DNA of 55,738 nucleotides from Burkholderiaceae bacterium (GCA_947450605.1 CANFWB010000008.1:1-55738), one strand, 5' to 3'. Numbered from the stretch's first letter, positions 25,529 through 34,224 are shown. The notes: generated by a model from the sequence alone, not told the origin. A program made the numbers and translations.

Positions 25529-26434
25529 ATGCATCGCGTTCGGCTTGCCCCACTTTTCCTCGCTCTCTGCACACCATTTATGGCGTGGGCAATTGATTTG
25601 CAGCCGAATGATATTGTTGCGCCTCCGCCAGATAAAAATCTCATTACGATTAGTTATTTGAATACGGAAAACTCGACTCTATACAGGAATGGCTCTGTAG
25701 GTAACGTCGCCCCAACCCGACTCTATAAAAACCCAGTTATCGATACCCAAAGTGCAATTCTTCGTGGCGCCAGAACTTACTCGCTGGGCGATCTCCCTGC
25801 CGTCTCCTACATTCAACTACCCTACGGAACAGTCAGGCCTGCAGGATCTCTTTCGACCTTATCAAGCGATAACGGCATCGGCGATCTCACTATTGCAACT
25901 GCGATTTGGCCTTACGCCGATAAAGCCAACAGGACTTATGTTGGTATTGCGGGGTATTTGATTAGCCCCACCGGTAGTTATTCCGGTCAAAAAGTCTTTA
26001 ACTTGAGTGAGAATCGCTTCAGAACCGATTTGCAGATTGGATTTCAGACACCCATTACCGAGAGAATCGATGGCATGGTAGCAGTCGATACCATGTGGTT
26101 TGGTGGCAATAGTCAGTGCGCAGCTGCATGTACTGGTAACACCACTAATGCGTCACTGATGCAAAAGCCTCTTACTACCACTCAGCTTGGACCTATCTGG
26201 CAAATCAACCAAACCTTTACCGTAGGTGCATCCTATTTTTATGTGACTGGTGGCGCAACATCCATCAACAACTACTATCAAAATAACGTCGTTAATACCC
26301 AGAGATTTCTATTGAGCAGTCAAGCGCACACAGCTATTGGCAGAATCTCATTGCAGTACGGCCGGGATATGGAAATCAAGAATGGGTTTATACAAACCCG
26401 TGTATTGGCACTACGCCTGATGAAAGACTTTTAA
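25529..26434 (+). CDS. Outer-membrane transporter-like protein (phenol MetA/SphA-like)
   Basis: A protein of about 301 residues with a signal peptide (MHRVRLAPLFLALCTPFMAWA) and a beta-barrel-like mature part of alternating hydrophobic and polar strands, ending ...TRVLALRLMKDF with the terminal Phe typical of outer-membrane proteins. It resembles the family annotated as 'MetA pathway of phenol degradation' (PF13557) or SphA-type porins. I chose the ATG at 25529; a frame from 25487 adds 14 residues ahead of the leader. A hydrophobic-compound channel is inferred from the family. Confidence 0.75.
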   Translation: MHRVRLAPLFLALCTPFMAWAIDLQPNDIVAPPPDKNLITISYLNTENSTLYRNGSVGNVAPTRLYKNPVIDTQSAILRGARTYSLGDLPAVSYIQLPYGTVRPAGSLSTLSSDNGIGDLTIATAIWPYADKANRTYVGIAGYLISPTGSYSGQKVFNLSENRFRTDLQIGFQTPITERIDGMVAVDTMWFGGNSQCAAACTGNTTNASLMQKPLTTTQLGPIWQINQTFTVGASYFYVTGGATSINNYYQNNVVNTQRFLLSSQAHTAIGRISLQYGRDMEIKNGFIQTRVLALRLMKDF

Positions 26435-26447
26435 GCGACTCGTTGGC

Positions 26448-26951
26448 TTATTTGTACTGCTTAGTCTGGGTAGTCTTATAGACAGTCCAATATTTCTGCA
26501 TCTCAATAAACAAGAATGAAGCTGACCAAGTAATCAAAATAAAACCAGTGAGCGCCTCTACTCCAGTGAGATATCTCAAGTAACCTTGAGCAACAATTTC
26601 ACCGTAACCCAAGGTTGTAAAAGTGACGAATGATAAATAAGCACAGTCCAGTAGCACACCATGACCTGAAAGATTGCCTATAAGACTCCCCATCACCGGA
26701 AATTGCAGAGTAAAGAAGTAGCCCAAAGCAAAAAGCCAAATCTCGAGTACATGCGCCATGAAAATGGCGCCAACACCTATCAAAACTCTAAATCGAGGTG
26801 GAATGTGCGCCACCCTAGGTAAATTTTTATCGAGTTGAAAAAGGGCTTCATAATGCAACAAGATCGCCGTAAGCGCTAACGACCCATTAATGATGAAGGC
26901 AGTAATAAGTAGCATCGTTAAATTATCCCCCATTTCAGGGGGATCAATCAT
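26448..26951 (-). CDS. Two-helix potassium-channel-like protein
   Basis: A 167-residue membrane protein with the selectivity-filter motif TLGYGE (113-118) in a pore loop between hydrophobic helices, plus two helices nearer the N-terminus (about 12-32 and 56-80). It resembles bacterial Ion_trans_2 K+ channels, with no RCK domain. Its ATG overlaps the upstream stop in TAATG, so it is translated in step with the eRF1-like gene. The run lies downstream of a perfect FNR box. Confidence 0.8.
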   Translation of the reverse strand: MIDPPEMGDNLTMLLITAFIINGSLALTAILLHYEALFQLDKNLPRVAHIPPRFRVLIGVGAIFMAHVLEIWLFALGYFFTLQFPVMGSLIGNLSGHGVLLDCAYLSFVTFTTLGYGEIVAQGYLRYLTGVEALTGFILITWSASFLFIEMQKYWTVYKTTQTKQYK

Positions 26952-27355
26952 TAACCAGTAATGACGGTATCGCCTTTCAAAGCATCAACCTTGGCAAAAT
27001 ATTTTTTTGCGTAAGCCAACAACTGCCCATCAGTAGGATGGTCAACCGTCTCAATACCCACCACCTTATCGGCAGTCAAATGATCATGTTTACTTGCATG
27101 CTTCATGAGCTCTAATTTTGCAGAACCTGGTCCCACAATCAAAATCTCTTTAGATTCTTTAACCGCCTGAATGACTTCATGCAAGTAATGTTGATCGGGG
27201 GCAGCTTGAGCACCACTCACAGAGCCACTTTTATGATGGATATTTTTGTGGGTAGATCTTGTCTTAATTACTTCACTCTCGCTCGCGGTGGGATTGAAGT
27301 AAATAACATGCGCTTCTTGATGATCAATCCAAATAACTGAGTGATTAAATGACAT
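26951..27355 (-). CDS. eRF1-domain-1-like 'translational machinery protein'
   Basis: A 134-residue soluble protein like those annotated as 'translational machinery protein' in Burkholderiales, related to eRF1 domain 1. It opens SVIWIDHQEAHVIYF, has the region ILIVGPGSAKLELMKH, and ends VDHPTDGQLLAYAKKYF. Relatives are often found in low-oxygen or stress gene clusters, but the function is unproven. A His-rich, basic loop (THKNIHHKSG) could bind RNA. SD GAAAGAG lies just upstream of the ATG at 27355. Confidence 0.75.
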   Translation of the reverse strand: MSFNHSVIWIDHQEAHVIYFNPTASESEVIKTRSTHKNIHHKSGSVSGAQAAPDQHYLHEVIQAVKESKEILIVGPGSAKLELMKHASKHDHLTADKVVGIETVDHPTDGQLLAYAKKYFAKVDALKGDTVITG

Positions 27356-27395
27356 ATTTTCTCTTTCTGATTAAACAATGCAATACTAAAAACAA

Positions 27396-27662
27396 TTAAT
27401 CCAAGACTAGGTCGTGGCTGAACAAGTGAACGGCACCCTCGATAGCGTGGCCATTTAAAATCTTTTTCTCAGCTATGGAGAGTAACTTTAATTGATGATT
27501 TGTGAAGAGTTGCAATGCATCTGTCTCAACACCTTCAACATCCAAGTCCTGCAAGGCCTCATAACTGAAACTGCACTTCAGGGGCTTGCCATCAAGAATG
27601 GCTGGATAGGAAACATCGCCATTATCCAGAATGGATGCAGGACCAACAAATTCAAGTTTCAT
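27396..27662 (-). CDS. DUF1488 family protein
   Basis: An 88-residue protein with the DUF1488 pattern: DNGDVSYPAILDGKPLKCSF, then SYEALQDLDVEG and a helical C-terminus (LFTNHQLKLLSIAEKKILNG). No activity is known. It is the first gene after the FNR box and precedes the eRF1-like and channel genes with a 40-base gap. Confidence 0.7.
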   Translation of the reverse strand: MKLEFVGPASILDNGDVSYPAILDGKPLKCSFSYEALQDLDVEGVETDALQLFTNHQLKLLSIAEKKILNGHAIEGAVHLFSHDLVLD

Positions 27663-27729
27663 AGCGGTTCACTTTACTTAACGGTAGTTAAACAAGTGTT
27701 TCAGTTTGCTCTTATTTGCGCGCGAAGAC

Positions 27730-27743
27730 TTGATATACATCAA
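27730..27743. promoter_or_regulatory. FNR/Anr-type binding site
   Basis: TTGATATACATCAA matches the FNR/Anr consensus TTGAT-N4-ATCAA at every defined base. Its centre is 74 bases upstream of the DUF1488 start on the minus strand, in a 149-base gap with no gene, a distance that suits activation of the DUF1488/eRF1-like/K+ channel run under low oxygen. The upstream ModA-like gene reads toward it and is probably not its target. Confidence 0.6.
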
Positions 27744-27811
27744 AATATCGACACTCATTGAGGTGGCTTTAAAAATTCCGGGCCTATAAACATTAAATAG
27801 GTGGCCAAGAA

Positions 27812-28567
27812 TTACTTCACAACGCGCAAACCATTTCCAGAAAAGACTGAGGCGCCCCACTGAGACCTCATCAAGCTAATAAAAGATAAGACCTGGGGAT
27901 CGCTTGGATCCCTGCACCATAAAGAGTAGCGAGTTGCCAATTCAAATTCCACAGGGAATGGCCCAACCAAGCTGCTGGGCATAGACTGAATGATCTCGCT
28001 AACCTGAGTCACCCCTAACTCGACCTTTTTAGCTTTAACCAAATTCATTGTCTCAACACCATCCCTCGCAAGAATGGCTTTATCCATGACTTGCTTCTCA
28101 ATGCCGAGAGCCTTGATCATGTTTTGAAAATGCAGGCCAACAGTAGCGCCTCTAGCGGGATCGGAAAATGCAATGGACTTAGCAGATAAAAGCGCTTGGG
28201 TCATATCTGCGCCAGTGGCAATGGATGGCTTATTTTTTGAAGAAGATGCTAGGCCCGCAAGAGTATCCACCAGGGCGATAGGCTCTTGCCCGAGAAGCAA
28301 GCCGGATTTGATCGCCTTATCAATACGAACCTGCGTTGTGATTAAGCATGCACTTTTGGCATCAGCCATAAATTTTTTCTCAGCAGCCCCGGCAGTATCA
28401 AAGTCATTCACCACTTTCGAATTTGAGTTAGCCTCATTGAAGACGCTAGCAAATTGGAGCATCGGGATCTTTACTCCAGCAGCTGAATACACTCGATATT
28501 CGGCTGCTGAGCAAGATAGCGAATACAGCAAGGTAAGCGCCGGGATAAGCCAAGAAAAAATTTTCAT
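27812..28567 (-). CDS. ModA-like periplasmic substrate-binding protein
   Basis: A 251-residue protein with a signal peptide (to about residue 22, LYSLSCSAA) and a type II periplasmic binding fold like molybdate-binding ModA: YRVYSAAGVKIPMLQFASVF and AFSDPARGATVGLHFQNMI. ModA proteins usually keep serines and a tyrosine for molybdate; those are not clearly conserved, so the ligand may be another anion or an organic compound. It follows the FAH-family gene by 3 bases on the same strand, with no permease or ATPase nearby. Confidence 0.72.
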   Translation of the reverse strand: MKIFSWLIPALTLLYSLSCSAAEYRVYSAAGVKIPMLQFASVFNEANSNSKVVNDFDTAGAAEKKFMADAKSACLITTQVRIDKAIKSGLLLGQEPIALVDTLAGLASSSKNKPSIATGADMTQALLSAKSIAFSDPARGATVGLHFQNMIKALGIEKQVMDKAILARDGVETMNLVKAKKVELGVTQVSEIIQSMPSSLVGPFPVEFELATRYSLWCRDPSDPQVLSFISLMRSQWGASVFSGNGLRVVK

Positions 28568-28570
28568 TAA

Positions 28571-29374
28571 TTACACAATCTTGATAACGAGATCTGGTAA
28601 GCCAGCAATTGTGCAGCGGACTAAGTCTCCCTTAACAACTGGACCTACATTCTCCGGAGTTCCGGAATAAATAATGTCCCCAGGGAATAATTCATTTGCT
28701 TCGGATAACTTAGCGATTTGCTCAGCAACGGACCAAATCATTTGACTTAGATCTGCACTCTGCTTTGTAACCCCATTGACAGACAATGCAATTGCGCCGT
28801 TTTTAAAATCACCGACCTTTGCTACGGGAAAAATAGGACCAATCGGAGCAGAATGATCAAATGATTTACCAATTTCCCAAGGCTTCTTTTGATCGCCCAT
28901 AAAACGTTGCAAATCACGGCGCGTCATATCTAAGCCCAGCGCATAACCAAAAACGTGCTCAAGAGCCTTTTCAATTGGGATATTTTTTCCACCCTTATTC
29001 AATGCAGCGACCAACTCAACTTCATAGTGATAGTTTTTGGTTAATGATGGGTAAGGATGGTCCACAATTTTATTCGGGGCAACGAATTGAATAGCATCCG
29101 TTGGCTTCTGAAAGAAAAATGGTGGTTCACGAGTTGGATCAGATCCCATCTCTCGCGCATGAGCAGCATAATTTCGCCCGATGCAATAAATTCTTCGGAC
29201 TGGAAACTCTTGAGAGCTGCCAGCAATTGGGACATAAACCTGCTCAACAGTAAAAGGGGTTTTAACCTCAGCGGCATTTGCCTGTGACACGCCTCCAGCA
29301 GCAACCAATGATGCGACGCCAACACCTAACTTCATTGCGCTACGACGACTTACTTTTTTTTCTTGTTTTGACAT
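28571..29374 (-). CDS. Fumarylacetoacetate-hydrolase-family protein with Tat leader
   Basis: A 267-residue FAH-family hydrolase/isomerase/decarboxylase domain preceded by a twin-arginine leader: SRR (9-11) in SRRSAMKLG, then a hydrophobic stretch ending SQANA. The domain has CIGRNYAAHAREMG, the acidic metal-ligand region YHYEVELVAAL, GLDMTRRDLQ and GDIIYSGTPENVGPV. Most relatives (FAH, fumarylpyruvate hydrolase) are cytoplasmic, so export of a folded metalloenzyme is unusual. A strong SD (GGAGGAGA) precedes the ATG. It is the fifth gene of the operon starting at 33417, downstream of a Bug receptor. Confidence 0.85.
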   Translation of the reverse strand: MSKQEKKVSRRSAMKLGVGVASLVAAGGVSQANAAEVKTPFTVEQVYVPIAGSSQEFPVRRIYCIGRNYAAHAREMGSDPTREPPFFFQKPTDAIQFVAPNKIVDHPYPSLTKNYHYEVELVAALNKGGKNIPIEKALEHVFGYALGLDMTRRDLQRFMGDQKKPWEIGKSFDHSAPIGPIFPVAKVGDFKNGAIALSVNGVTKQSADLSQMIWSVAEQIAKLSEANELFPGDIIYSGTPENVGPVVKGDLVRCTIAGLPDLVIKIV

Positions 29375-29425
29375 ACCTATCTCCTCCAGTAATGATTATT
29401 TATGATTATCCGTACTTACAAAACC

Positions 29426-30400
29426 CTAATCTACGCTTACATTAGCACTCTTGACGAGATTCACCCAAAATTTTTCATCTTGAGCTAAAAATGCTGAGAA
29501 TTGAGCGGGCGAACTCGAAAGAGAGACATCTGTTCCCTCGCGTGCTAAGGCAGCTTTAATATTAGGTTGTTGCATTGCAGTCTGCGTAGCTTCAAATATT
29601 TTCTGGACAATGGGTGCGGGTGTTCCAGCAGGAACAAAGAATCCATACCAAAAATCAATCACAAACTCTGGTAAACCAGCCTCACGCATCCCTGGCAAAC
29701 CAGGAGCCAAAGAAGATCGCTCTTTGCTGGAAATACCCAAACCAGTTAATCGACCTGCCTGAATCATCGGCAGGACTGAAGGAGGGGTGCCAAAGGTCAA
29801 TTGTGTATCACCTGCAATCACCGACTGAACCGCAAGAGAGCCCCCACGAAATGGGATATGCGTCATTTTGATATCAGCCACTTGTGAAAATAAAGCGCCT
29901 CCTAAGTGGGGTGCTGAGCCATTGCCAGAAGTGGCGTAATTTAGTCTGCCGGGATTTTTCTTGGCCCTCGCAATCAATTCTTTTACGCTCGTAATACCGA
30001 TCGCTGGATTTGCGGCAATAACCAAGGGCGAGCTAGTTAACTGACTTACAGGCTGAAAGTCACTTGCCTTATAGCCTAACTTCGGATTTAAGGCTGGGTT
30101 AACCGAAATACTACTCGGACTTGCTATTAATAAGGTGTACCCATCTGGCGCAGACTTCGCTACCTGCTCAGCAGCAATACTGGAGCCAGCTCCAGGTTTA
30201 TTTTCGATAATGATTGACTGGCCCAAAGCTTGACCAAGCGCCATTCCAACATTACGAGCTACATAGTCAGCAGCTCCGCCAGGAGCAAAACCAACAATTA
30301 ATTTAATGGGCTTATTCGGGTATGGCGTAGTTTGCGCCAAAACTGGACTTGCTATTAAAGCCATCAACAGGGCTGACGCAAGAATTTTTAGAATTGCCAT
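29426..30400 (-). CDS. Bug/TctC-family periplasmic solute-binding protein
   Basis: An orphan receptor of about 324 residues. The leader MAILKILASALLMALIASP is followed by PNKPIKLIVGFAPGGAADYV, NKPGAGSSIAAEQVAKSAPD and HIPFRGGSLAVQSVIAGD. The ATG at 30400 has an excellent AAGGAGA site just upstream and is preferred to an in-frame start 42 bases earlier that would bury the leader. It lies between the MDR dehydrogenase and the Tat-exported FAH protein in one operon, so its ligand is probably the substrate of those enzymes. Confidence 0.92.
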   Translation of the reverse strand: MAILKILASALLMALIASPVLAQTTPYPNKPIKLIVGFAPGGAADYVARNVGMALGQALGQSIIIENKPGAGSSIAAEQVAKSAPDGYTLLIASPSSISVNPALNPKLGYKASDFQPVSQLTSSPLVIAANPAIGITSVKELIARAKKNPGRLNYATSGNGSAPHLGGALFSQVADIKMTHIPFRGGSLAVQSVIAGDTQLTFGTPPSVLPMIQAGRLTGLGISSKERSSLAPGLPGMREAGLPEFVIDFWYGFFVPAGTPAPIVQKIFEATQTAMQQPNIKAALAREGTDVSLSSSPAQFSAFLAQDEKFWVNLVKSANVSVD

Positions 30401-30419
30401 ACAGTCTCCTTCATTATTT

Positions 30420-31397
30420 TTATACAGCGCCAGCCAAAACAATCTTTCCTAAATGCTGATTGGCCTCCATAGCAGCCTTTGCCTCAATTAATTTCTCAAA
30501 TGGAAATACTTGATCAACCATAGGAACAATATGTCCAGCACCAATTAACGGAAGAATCTGCTCTCTAAATGCAGGCACTGATTCAGAGCGTTGCAAAGGA
30601 CTTCTTAACTTATTGGATACACCAAATAGTTTTAGACGCTTTGCGTGCAATGCCTCGATATCGATCTCAGCTTTCAATACACCATCTACATATCCCACGG
30701 TAGCTAGTCGCCCCTGAAATGCCATGCATCGAATGCACTCAGCAAATACTGATCCACCAATGGTGTTGATCACTAAATTAACACCCTTCCCTTGTGTCGT
30801 CTGCATAACCTGGTCATGGAAATTGGGAAGTCGTGTGCAAATACCCAGATCTAAACCTAAAGCACTTAAACGATCTAACTTCTCTTGAGACCCTGAAGTT
30901 CCAATGACTTTGGCGCCAAGCGCTTTTGCCATCAATAGAGCGGATACGCCTACACCAGAGCTTACCCCGGGGATAAATACCCACTCATCAGCCTTCAGTT
31001 GACCCTGCACGACCAGCATGTCAAAAACAACATGGAAAGTGAGGGGGATTGCAGCTGCCTGCTCCCATGTGAGTGATGCTGGCATCGCCATTACTTCACG
31101 TAGATCCATTAAGGCATATTCAGAAAATGCTCCAGAGCACCTACCAAATACTCGATCGCCCACAGAGAAATCCGAAACACCCTCGCCACAAGCAATAACC
31201 TCGCCTGCGGCATCCATACCAATTGCCTTTGCATCGCCAGTTTTGTGCAGGCCATGGCCCAAAATAAACTCTCCGCGATTTAGGCCGGCAGCCTTAACGC
31301 GAATAAGTACTTGATTAATGCCGGGCTTCGGCTGATCTATCTCACGCAACTCAATGGTGGCAACCTTACCATCGCTTTTCATCCAATATGACTTCAT
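30420..31397 (-). CDS. Medium-chain (MDR) alcohol dehydrogenase/quinone reductase family
   Basis: A protein of about 325 residues with the MDR fold. The N-terminal catalytic domain (LNRGEFILGHGLHKTG and GMDAAGEVIACGEGVSDF) and the cofactor motif GVSSGVGVSALLMAKALGA near residue 150 are visible. It lacks the usual structural-zinc cysteines, so it is probably NADPH-dependent and zinc-free, like QOR or enoyl reductases. The ATG at 31397 has AAGGAAA upstream; another ATG at 31412 forms a TAATG overlap with the crotonase stop, so either start is possible. Confidence 0.82.
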   Translation of the reverse strand: MKSYWMKSDGKVATIELREIDQPKPGINQVLIRVKAAGLNRGEFILGHGLHKTGDAKAIGMDAAGEVIACGEGVSDFSVGDRVFGRCSGAFSEYALMDLREVMAMPASLTWEQAAAIPLTFHVVFDMLVVQGQLKADEWVFIPGVSSGVGVSALLMAKALGAKVIGTSGSQEKLDRLSALGLDLGICTRLPNFHDQVMQTTQGKGVNLVINTIGGSVFAECIRCMAFQGRLATVGYVDGVLKAEIDIEALHAKRLKLFGVSNKLRSPLQRSESVPAFREQILPLIGAGHIVPMVDQVFPFEKLIEAKAAMEANQHLGKIVLAGAV

Positions 31398-31411
31398 TTG
31401 CTTTCCTTGCA

Positions 31412-32227
31412 TTATTTACCGCGGAAGACAGGTTTTCGCTTCTCCATAAATGCGCTCCTACCCTCTGCGTAATCTTCACTCTCAAAACAATTTTTAATCA
31501 ATGTGCGGCAATACTCATGATCAATTTCTGGTGATGGCTTCAGAATTTCTCGAATAATTGCCTTCCCCGCACACACAGTAATGGGTGCATTAGCAGCAAG
31601 AGACCGCTTGTACTCAGTAAGCAATTCATCTAAGTTTTCAACAGAGGTAACGCGAGTAATTAAGCCAACACTTTTCGCTTCCTGCGCATCGATCCGTCGA
31701 GCCGTAAAGAATAAATCTTTAGCTATAGCCGGGCCAACTAAGTCCACAAGATTTTTAAGGGCTGAGTAACGGTAACCCAAGCCCAATCGTGCCGCAGGAA
31801 TTGAAAATACCGCATCATCGCTGGCGATACGAATATCACAACTCATAGCAACATTGACGCCGCCGCCAATACAATACCCACGAATAAGAGCCAATGTCGG
31901 CTTGCTGAAGTTGTATATCCCCATCAGTGCTTGCTCAGCCATAGTTTCATAGCGTGCCACAGCCTCCTTTGCAGCTCGCATATCCTCAAATTGAGTGATG
32001 TCCGCACCCGAAACAAAAGCCTTATCACCCGCGCCCGAGAAAACTACCAGTCGAATATCTTGATCAAGCTCTGCCTGGGAAAGCAGAGGGGTCACCGCCT
32101 CCCACATATCTACCGATAAAGCATTATGTCGCTCGGGATTATTAAATTGAATATGCAAAGTGGTATTGTCAGCATCCAACCAAACCTTCACGCGATCTGT
32201 TGTGGACTGATAATGAATTTTTTCCAT
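31412..32227 (-). CDS. Crotonase-fold protein lacking both hydratase glutamates
   Basis: A 271-residue enoyl-CoA hydratase/isomerase superfamily protein. The CoA-binding and oxyanion-hole segments are intact (AFVSGADITQF and CIGGGVNVAMSC). The positions of the two hydratase glutamates are occupied by Asn125 (GGGVNVA instead of GGGxEL) and Ala (IPAARLG instead of xPExxLG), so ordinary enoyl-CoA hydration is unlikely. An isomerase, thioesterase or retro-Claisen role is possible. The ATG at 32227 overlaps the CoA-transferase stop as TGATG. Confidence 0.82.
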   Translation of the reverse strand: MEKIHYQSTTDRVKVWLDADNTTLHIQFNNPERHNALSVDMWEAVTPLLSQAELDQDIRLVVFSGAGDKAFVSGADITQFEDMRAAKEAVARYETMAEQALMGIYNFSKPTLALIRGYCIGGGVNVAMSCDIRIASDDAVFSIPAARLGLGYRYSALKNLVDLVGPAIAKDLFFTARRIDAQEAKSVGLITRVTSVENLDELLTEYKRSLAANAPITVCAGKAIIREILKPSPEIDHEYCRTLIKNCFESEDYAEGRSAFMEKRKPVFRGK

Positions 32228-33417
32228 CAATAAACTCCTTTAGCCTTTAAACCCACTAACTCAGCAGAATCAAGGCCGATTTCTCTCAAAATTTCCTCGC
32301 TATGCTCACCACGCTTTGGAGCGGCGCGAGCAATGGTGCTTGGCGTTCTCTCTAATTGAACGGGTTGACCAACCAATCTTTGGGGGCCATGGTGATCCGA
32401 CACCACCTCTTTAACCATACCCAGATGCTGAATCTGCTCTTCATCAAAGACGCCCTTGACATCATTAATTAATCCGCAAGCAACCCCACCAGCATTAAAC
32501 CGCTCCACCCAATAAGCACGATCTTGCGACGCTAAACGGCGATTAATCTCATCATTGATTGAGTCGCGATTAATTGATCTGCCCATCTTATCTTTATAAC
32601 GCTCATCCGTTACCCACTCTGGCGCACCCAGAATGTCACAGAAACGTTCCCAGATTTTTGAACCAAACACAGCGATATTCATATAACCATCGCGCGCTTT
32701 ATATACCCCTGTTGGAATACTCGTGGGGTGATAGTTCCCAGCTTGTGTTGGTATCTCTTTATCAATTAACCATCGAGAAGTTTGGAAGTCCATCATATAG
32801 ACCATTGACTCAAGCAGGGAGGTATGAATCCACTGCCCCTTTCCAGAGGAATCTCGCTCCAGTAGGGCTACCAAGATTCCTTGCGCCGCAAAAATACCTG
32901 CGCATAAATCAGCGATAGGTATTCCAACCCGCATAGGCCCATCACCCGGCATACCAGTCACAGACATCAGGCCACTCATGCCCTGCGCAATTTGATCAAA
33001 GCCTGGACGTTGAGCCATTGGGCCCGTCTGACCAAAACCAGAAATACTGGCATACACTAGCCCTGGATACTCCTTGCTCAGGGTCTCATAATCAATTCCA
33101 AGCCTAAACTTCACATCAGGCCTAAAGTTTTCCACCACAACATCTGCAGTCCCAATAAGGCGCTTCAGTATGGTAATACCCTCTGGCTCTTTCAAATTTA
33201 AGGTGATGGAGCGCTTATTCCGATGCGTGTACTGATAATCCGAACCATCCTGCCCTCCCAAGGTGTCATCACCGCGCATGTGCTCTGGCATTTGAACTTG
33301 AATGACATCCGCACCCCAATCGGCCAACTGACGACAAGCAGTGGGGCCGGCGCGAACCTGAGTTAAGTCAATTACCCGAAAACGAGATAAAGCAGAAGAA
33401 GCAGGGATATGAGGCAT
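32227..33417 (-). CDS. Family III CoA-transferase (CaiB/BaiF)
   Basis: A 396-residue CoA-transferase that moves CoA between carboxylic acids through an aspartyl-CoA intermediate. The catalytic Asp is D170 (VGIPIADLCAG), matching Asp169 of formyl-CoA transferase. Other landmarks are VIDLTQVRAGPTACRQLADW, HRNKRSITLNL and VENFRPDV. It heads the minus-strand operon CoA-transferase, crotonase, MDR, Bug, FAH, ModA-like. The GntR gene diverges from it across 147 bases that hold a perfect 22-bp inverted repeat. Confidence 0.9.
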   Translation of the reverse strand: MPHIPASSALSRFRVIDLTQVRAGPTACRQLADWGADVIQVQMPEHMRGDDTLGGQDGSDYQYTHRNKRSITLNLKEPEGITILKRLIGTADVVVENFRPDVKFRLGIDYETLSKEYPGLVYASISGFGQTGPMAQRPGFDQIAQGMSGLMSVTGMPGDGPMRVGIPIADLCAGIFAAQGILVALLERDSSGKGQWIHTSLLESMVYMMDFQTSRWLIDKEIPTQAGNYHPTSIPTGVYKARDGYMNIAVFGSKIWERFCDILGAPEWVTDERYKDKMGRSINRDSINDEINRRLASQDRAYWVERFNAGGVACGLINDVKGVFDEEQIQHLGMVKEVVSDHHGPQRLVGQPVQLERTPSTIARAAPKRGEHSEEILREIGLDSAELVGLKAKGVY

Positions 33418-33464
33418 CGTTCATTTTTTCTTAAGGAAACTAGCAATAAGTGTCTTCTATAGCA

Positions 33465-33486
33465 TTAAAAGTGTCAACACTTTTAA
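33465..33486. promoter_or_regulatory. Perfect inverted repeat, candidate GntR/FCD operator
   Basis: TTAAAAGTGT and its exact complement ACACTTTTAA are separated by two bases (CA), a perfect 22-bp dyad. It lies 47 bases before the CoA-transferase start and 78 before the divergent GntR start. A -35-like TTGACA on the minus strand (33477-33472) falls inside it, so a bound regulator would be expected to block the operon promoter. It is the strongest operator candidate in the window. Confidence 0.65.
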
Positions 33487-33564
33487 AGTAAGATGTTTAC
33501 ATTAATCGGATTTGAGATGTTACGATTAACTGGCAAAATTTCTTACTCAATATTGTTCTAAGCC

Positions 33565-34224
33565 ATGGAATTTAATAAAGAAAATCACGAGCAAGGACTA
33601 TCACTGGCAATAGCCGAGGAGCTAAAGCGACTCATCTATTGCGGTGAAATTTTGCCTGGAGACCGACTAAATGAGGTCAATCTTGCCGTCAGAATGGGTA
33701 CAAGTCGCGGACCAATTCGAGAGGCCATTCGTATACTGACAGGACTTGGTCTAGTAACAGCAGTTCCTAATCGAGGCGTATTCGTACGGCAAGTCTCGAT
33801 TAGGGAAATGCTAGAAAACTATGAACTACGCACCCTACTTTTTGGGCATGCAGCCGAACAGGCTTGTGAGCATATCGACCAGGAGAGTCAGGCCAAGCTG
33901 AAGGACTCCCTTGACCAAATGGATAAGGCCTGCGAAGCAGGTGATGGCGCCACTTACTACGAAATGAATCTTCATTTTCATGCACTCATTTTGCAACTCT
34001 CTGGAAATCATCGACTCCATCAAGCTTATGATGAGTTGGTAAAAGAAATGCATTTATTCAGAAGAAGCTTCTTCAACTCACCAAGCAATATGCGACGCTC
34101 CAATGAAGAGCACCGTGCAATATATGAAGCTATCATTCATCACGAAACTCGTCGCACCAAACATTTAGCAGAAAAGCATGTTCAATCCGGACGGACTCGC
34201 GTACTGGCCAAACTAGAGCGATAG
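33565..34224 (+). CDS. GntR-family regulator, FCD subgroup
   Basis: A 219-residue transcription factor. The winged helix-turn-helix spans about residues 10-75 (LNEVNLAVRMGTSRGPIREAIR ends near 55, then GLVTAVPNRGVFV). The all-helical FCD ligand domain follows (about 85-210), with metal-type histidines in MNLHFHALIL and in EEHRAIYEAII. FCD regulators often sense organic acids. It diverges from the CoA-transferase operon and probably controls it through the inverted repeat at 33465-33486. Its stop is 9 bases from the convergent hydroxyacid dehydrogenase. Confidence 0.9.
   Translation: MEFNKENHEQGLSLAIAEELKRLIYCGEILPGDRLNEVNLAVRMGTSRGPIREAIRILTGLGLVTAVPNRGVFVRQVSIREMLENYELRTLLFGHAAEQACEHIDQESQAKLKDSLDQMDKACEAGDGATYYEMNLHFHALILQLSGNHRLHQAYDELVKEMHLFRRSFFNSPSNMRRSNEEHRAIYEAIIHHETRRTKHLAEKHVQSGRTRVLAKLER

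Noticed and set aside
26432..26450. TAAGC/GCTTA repeat between two convergent genes as a terminator
   Set aside because: A five-base stem that mostly consists of the two stop codons is too weak to call.
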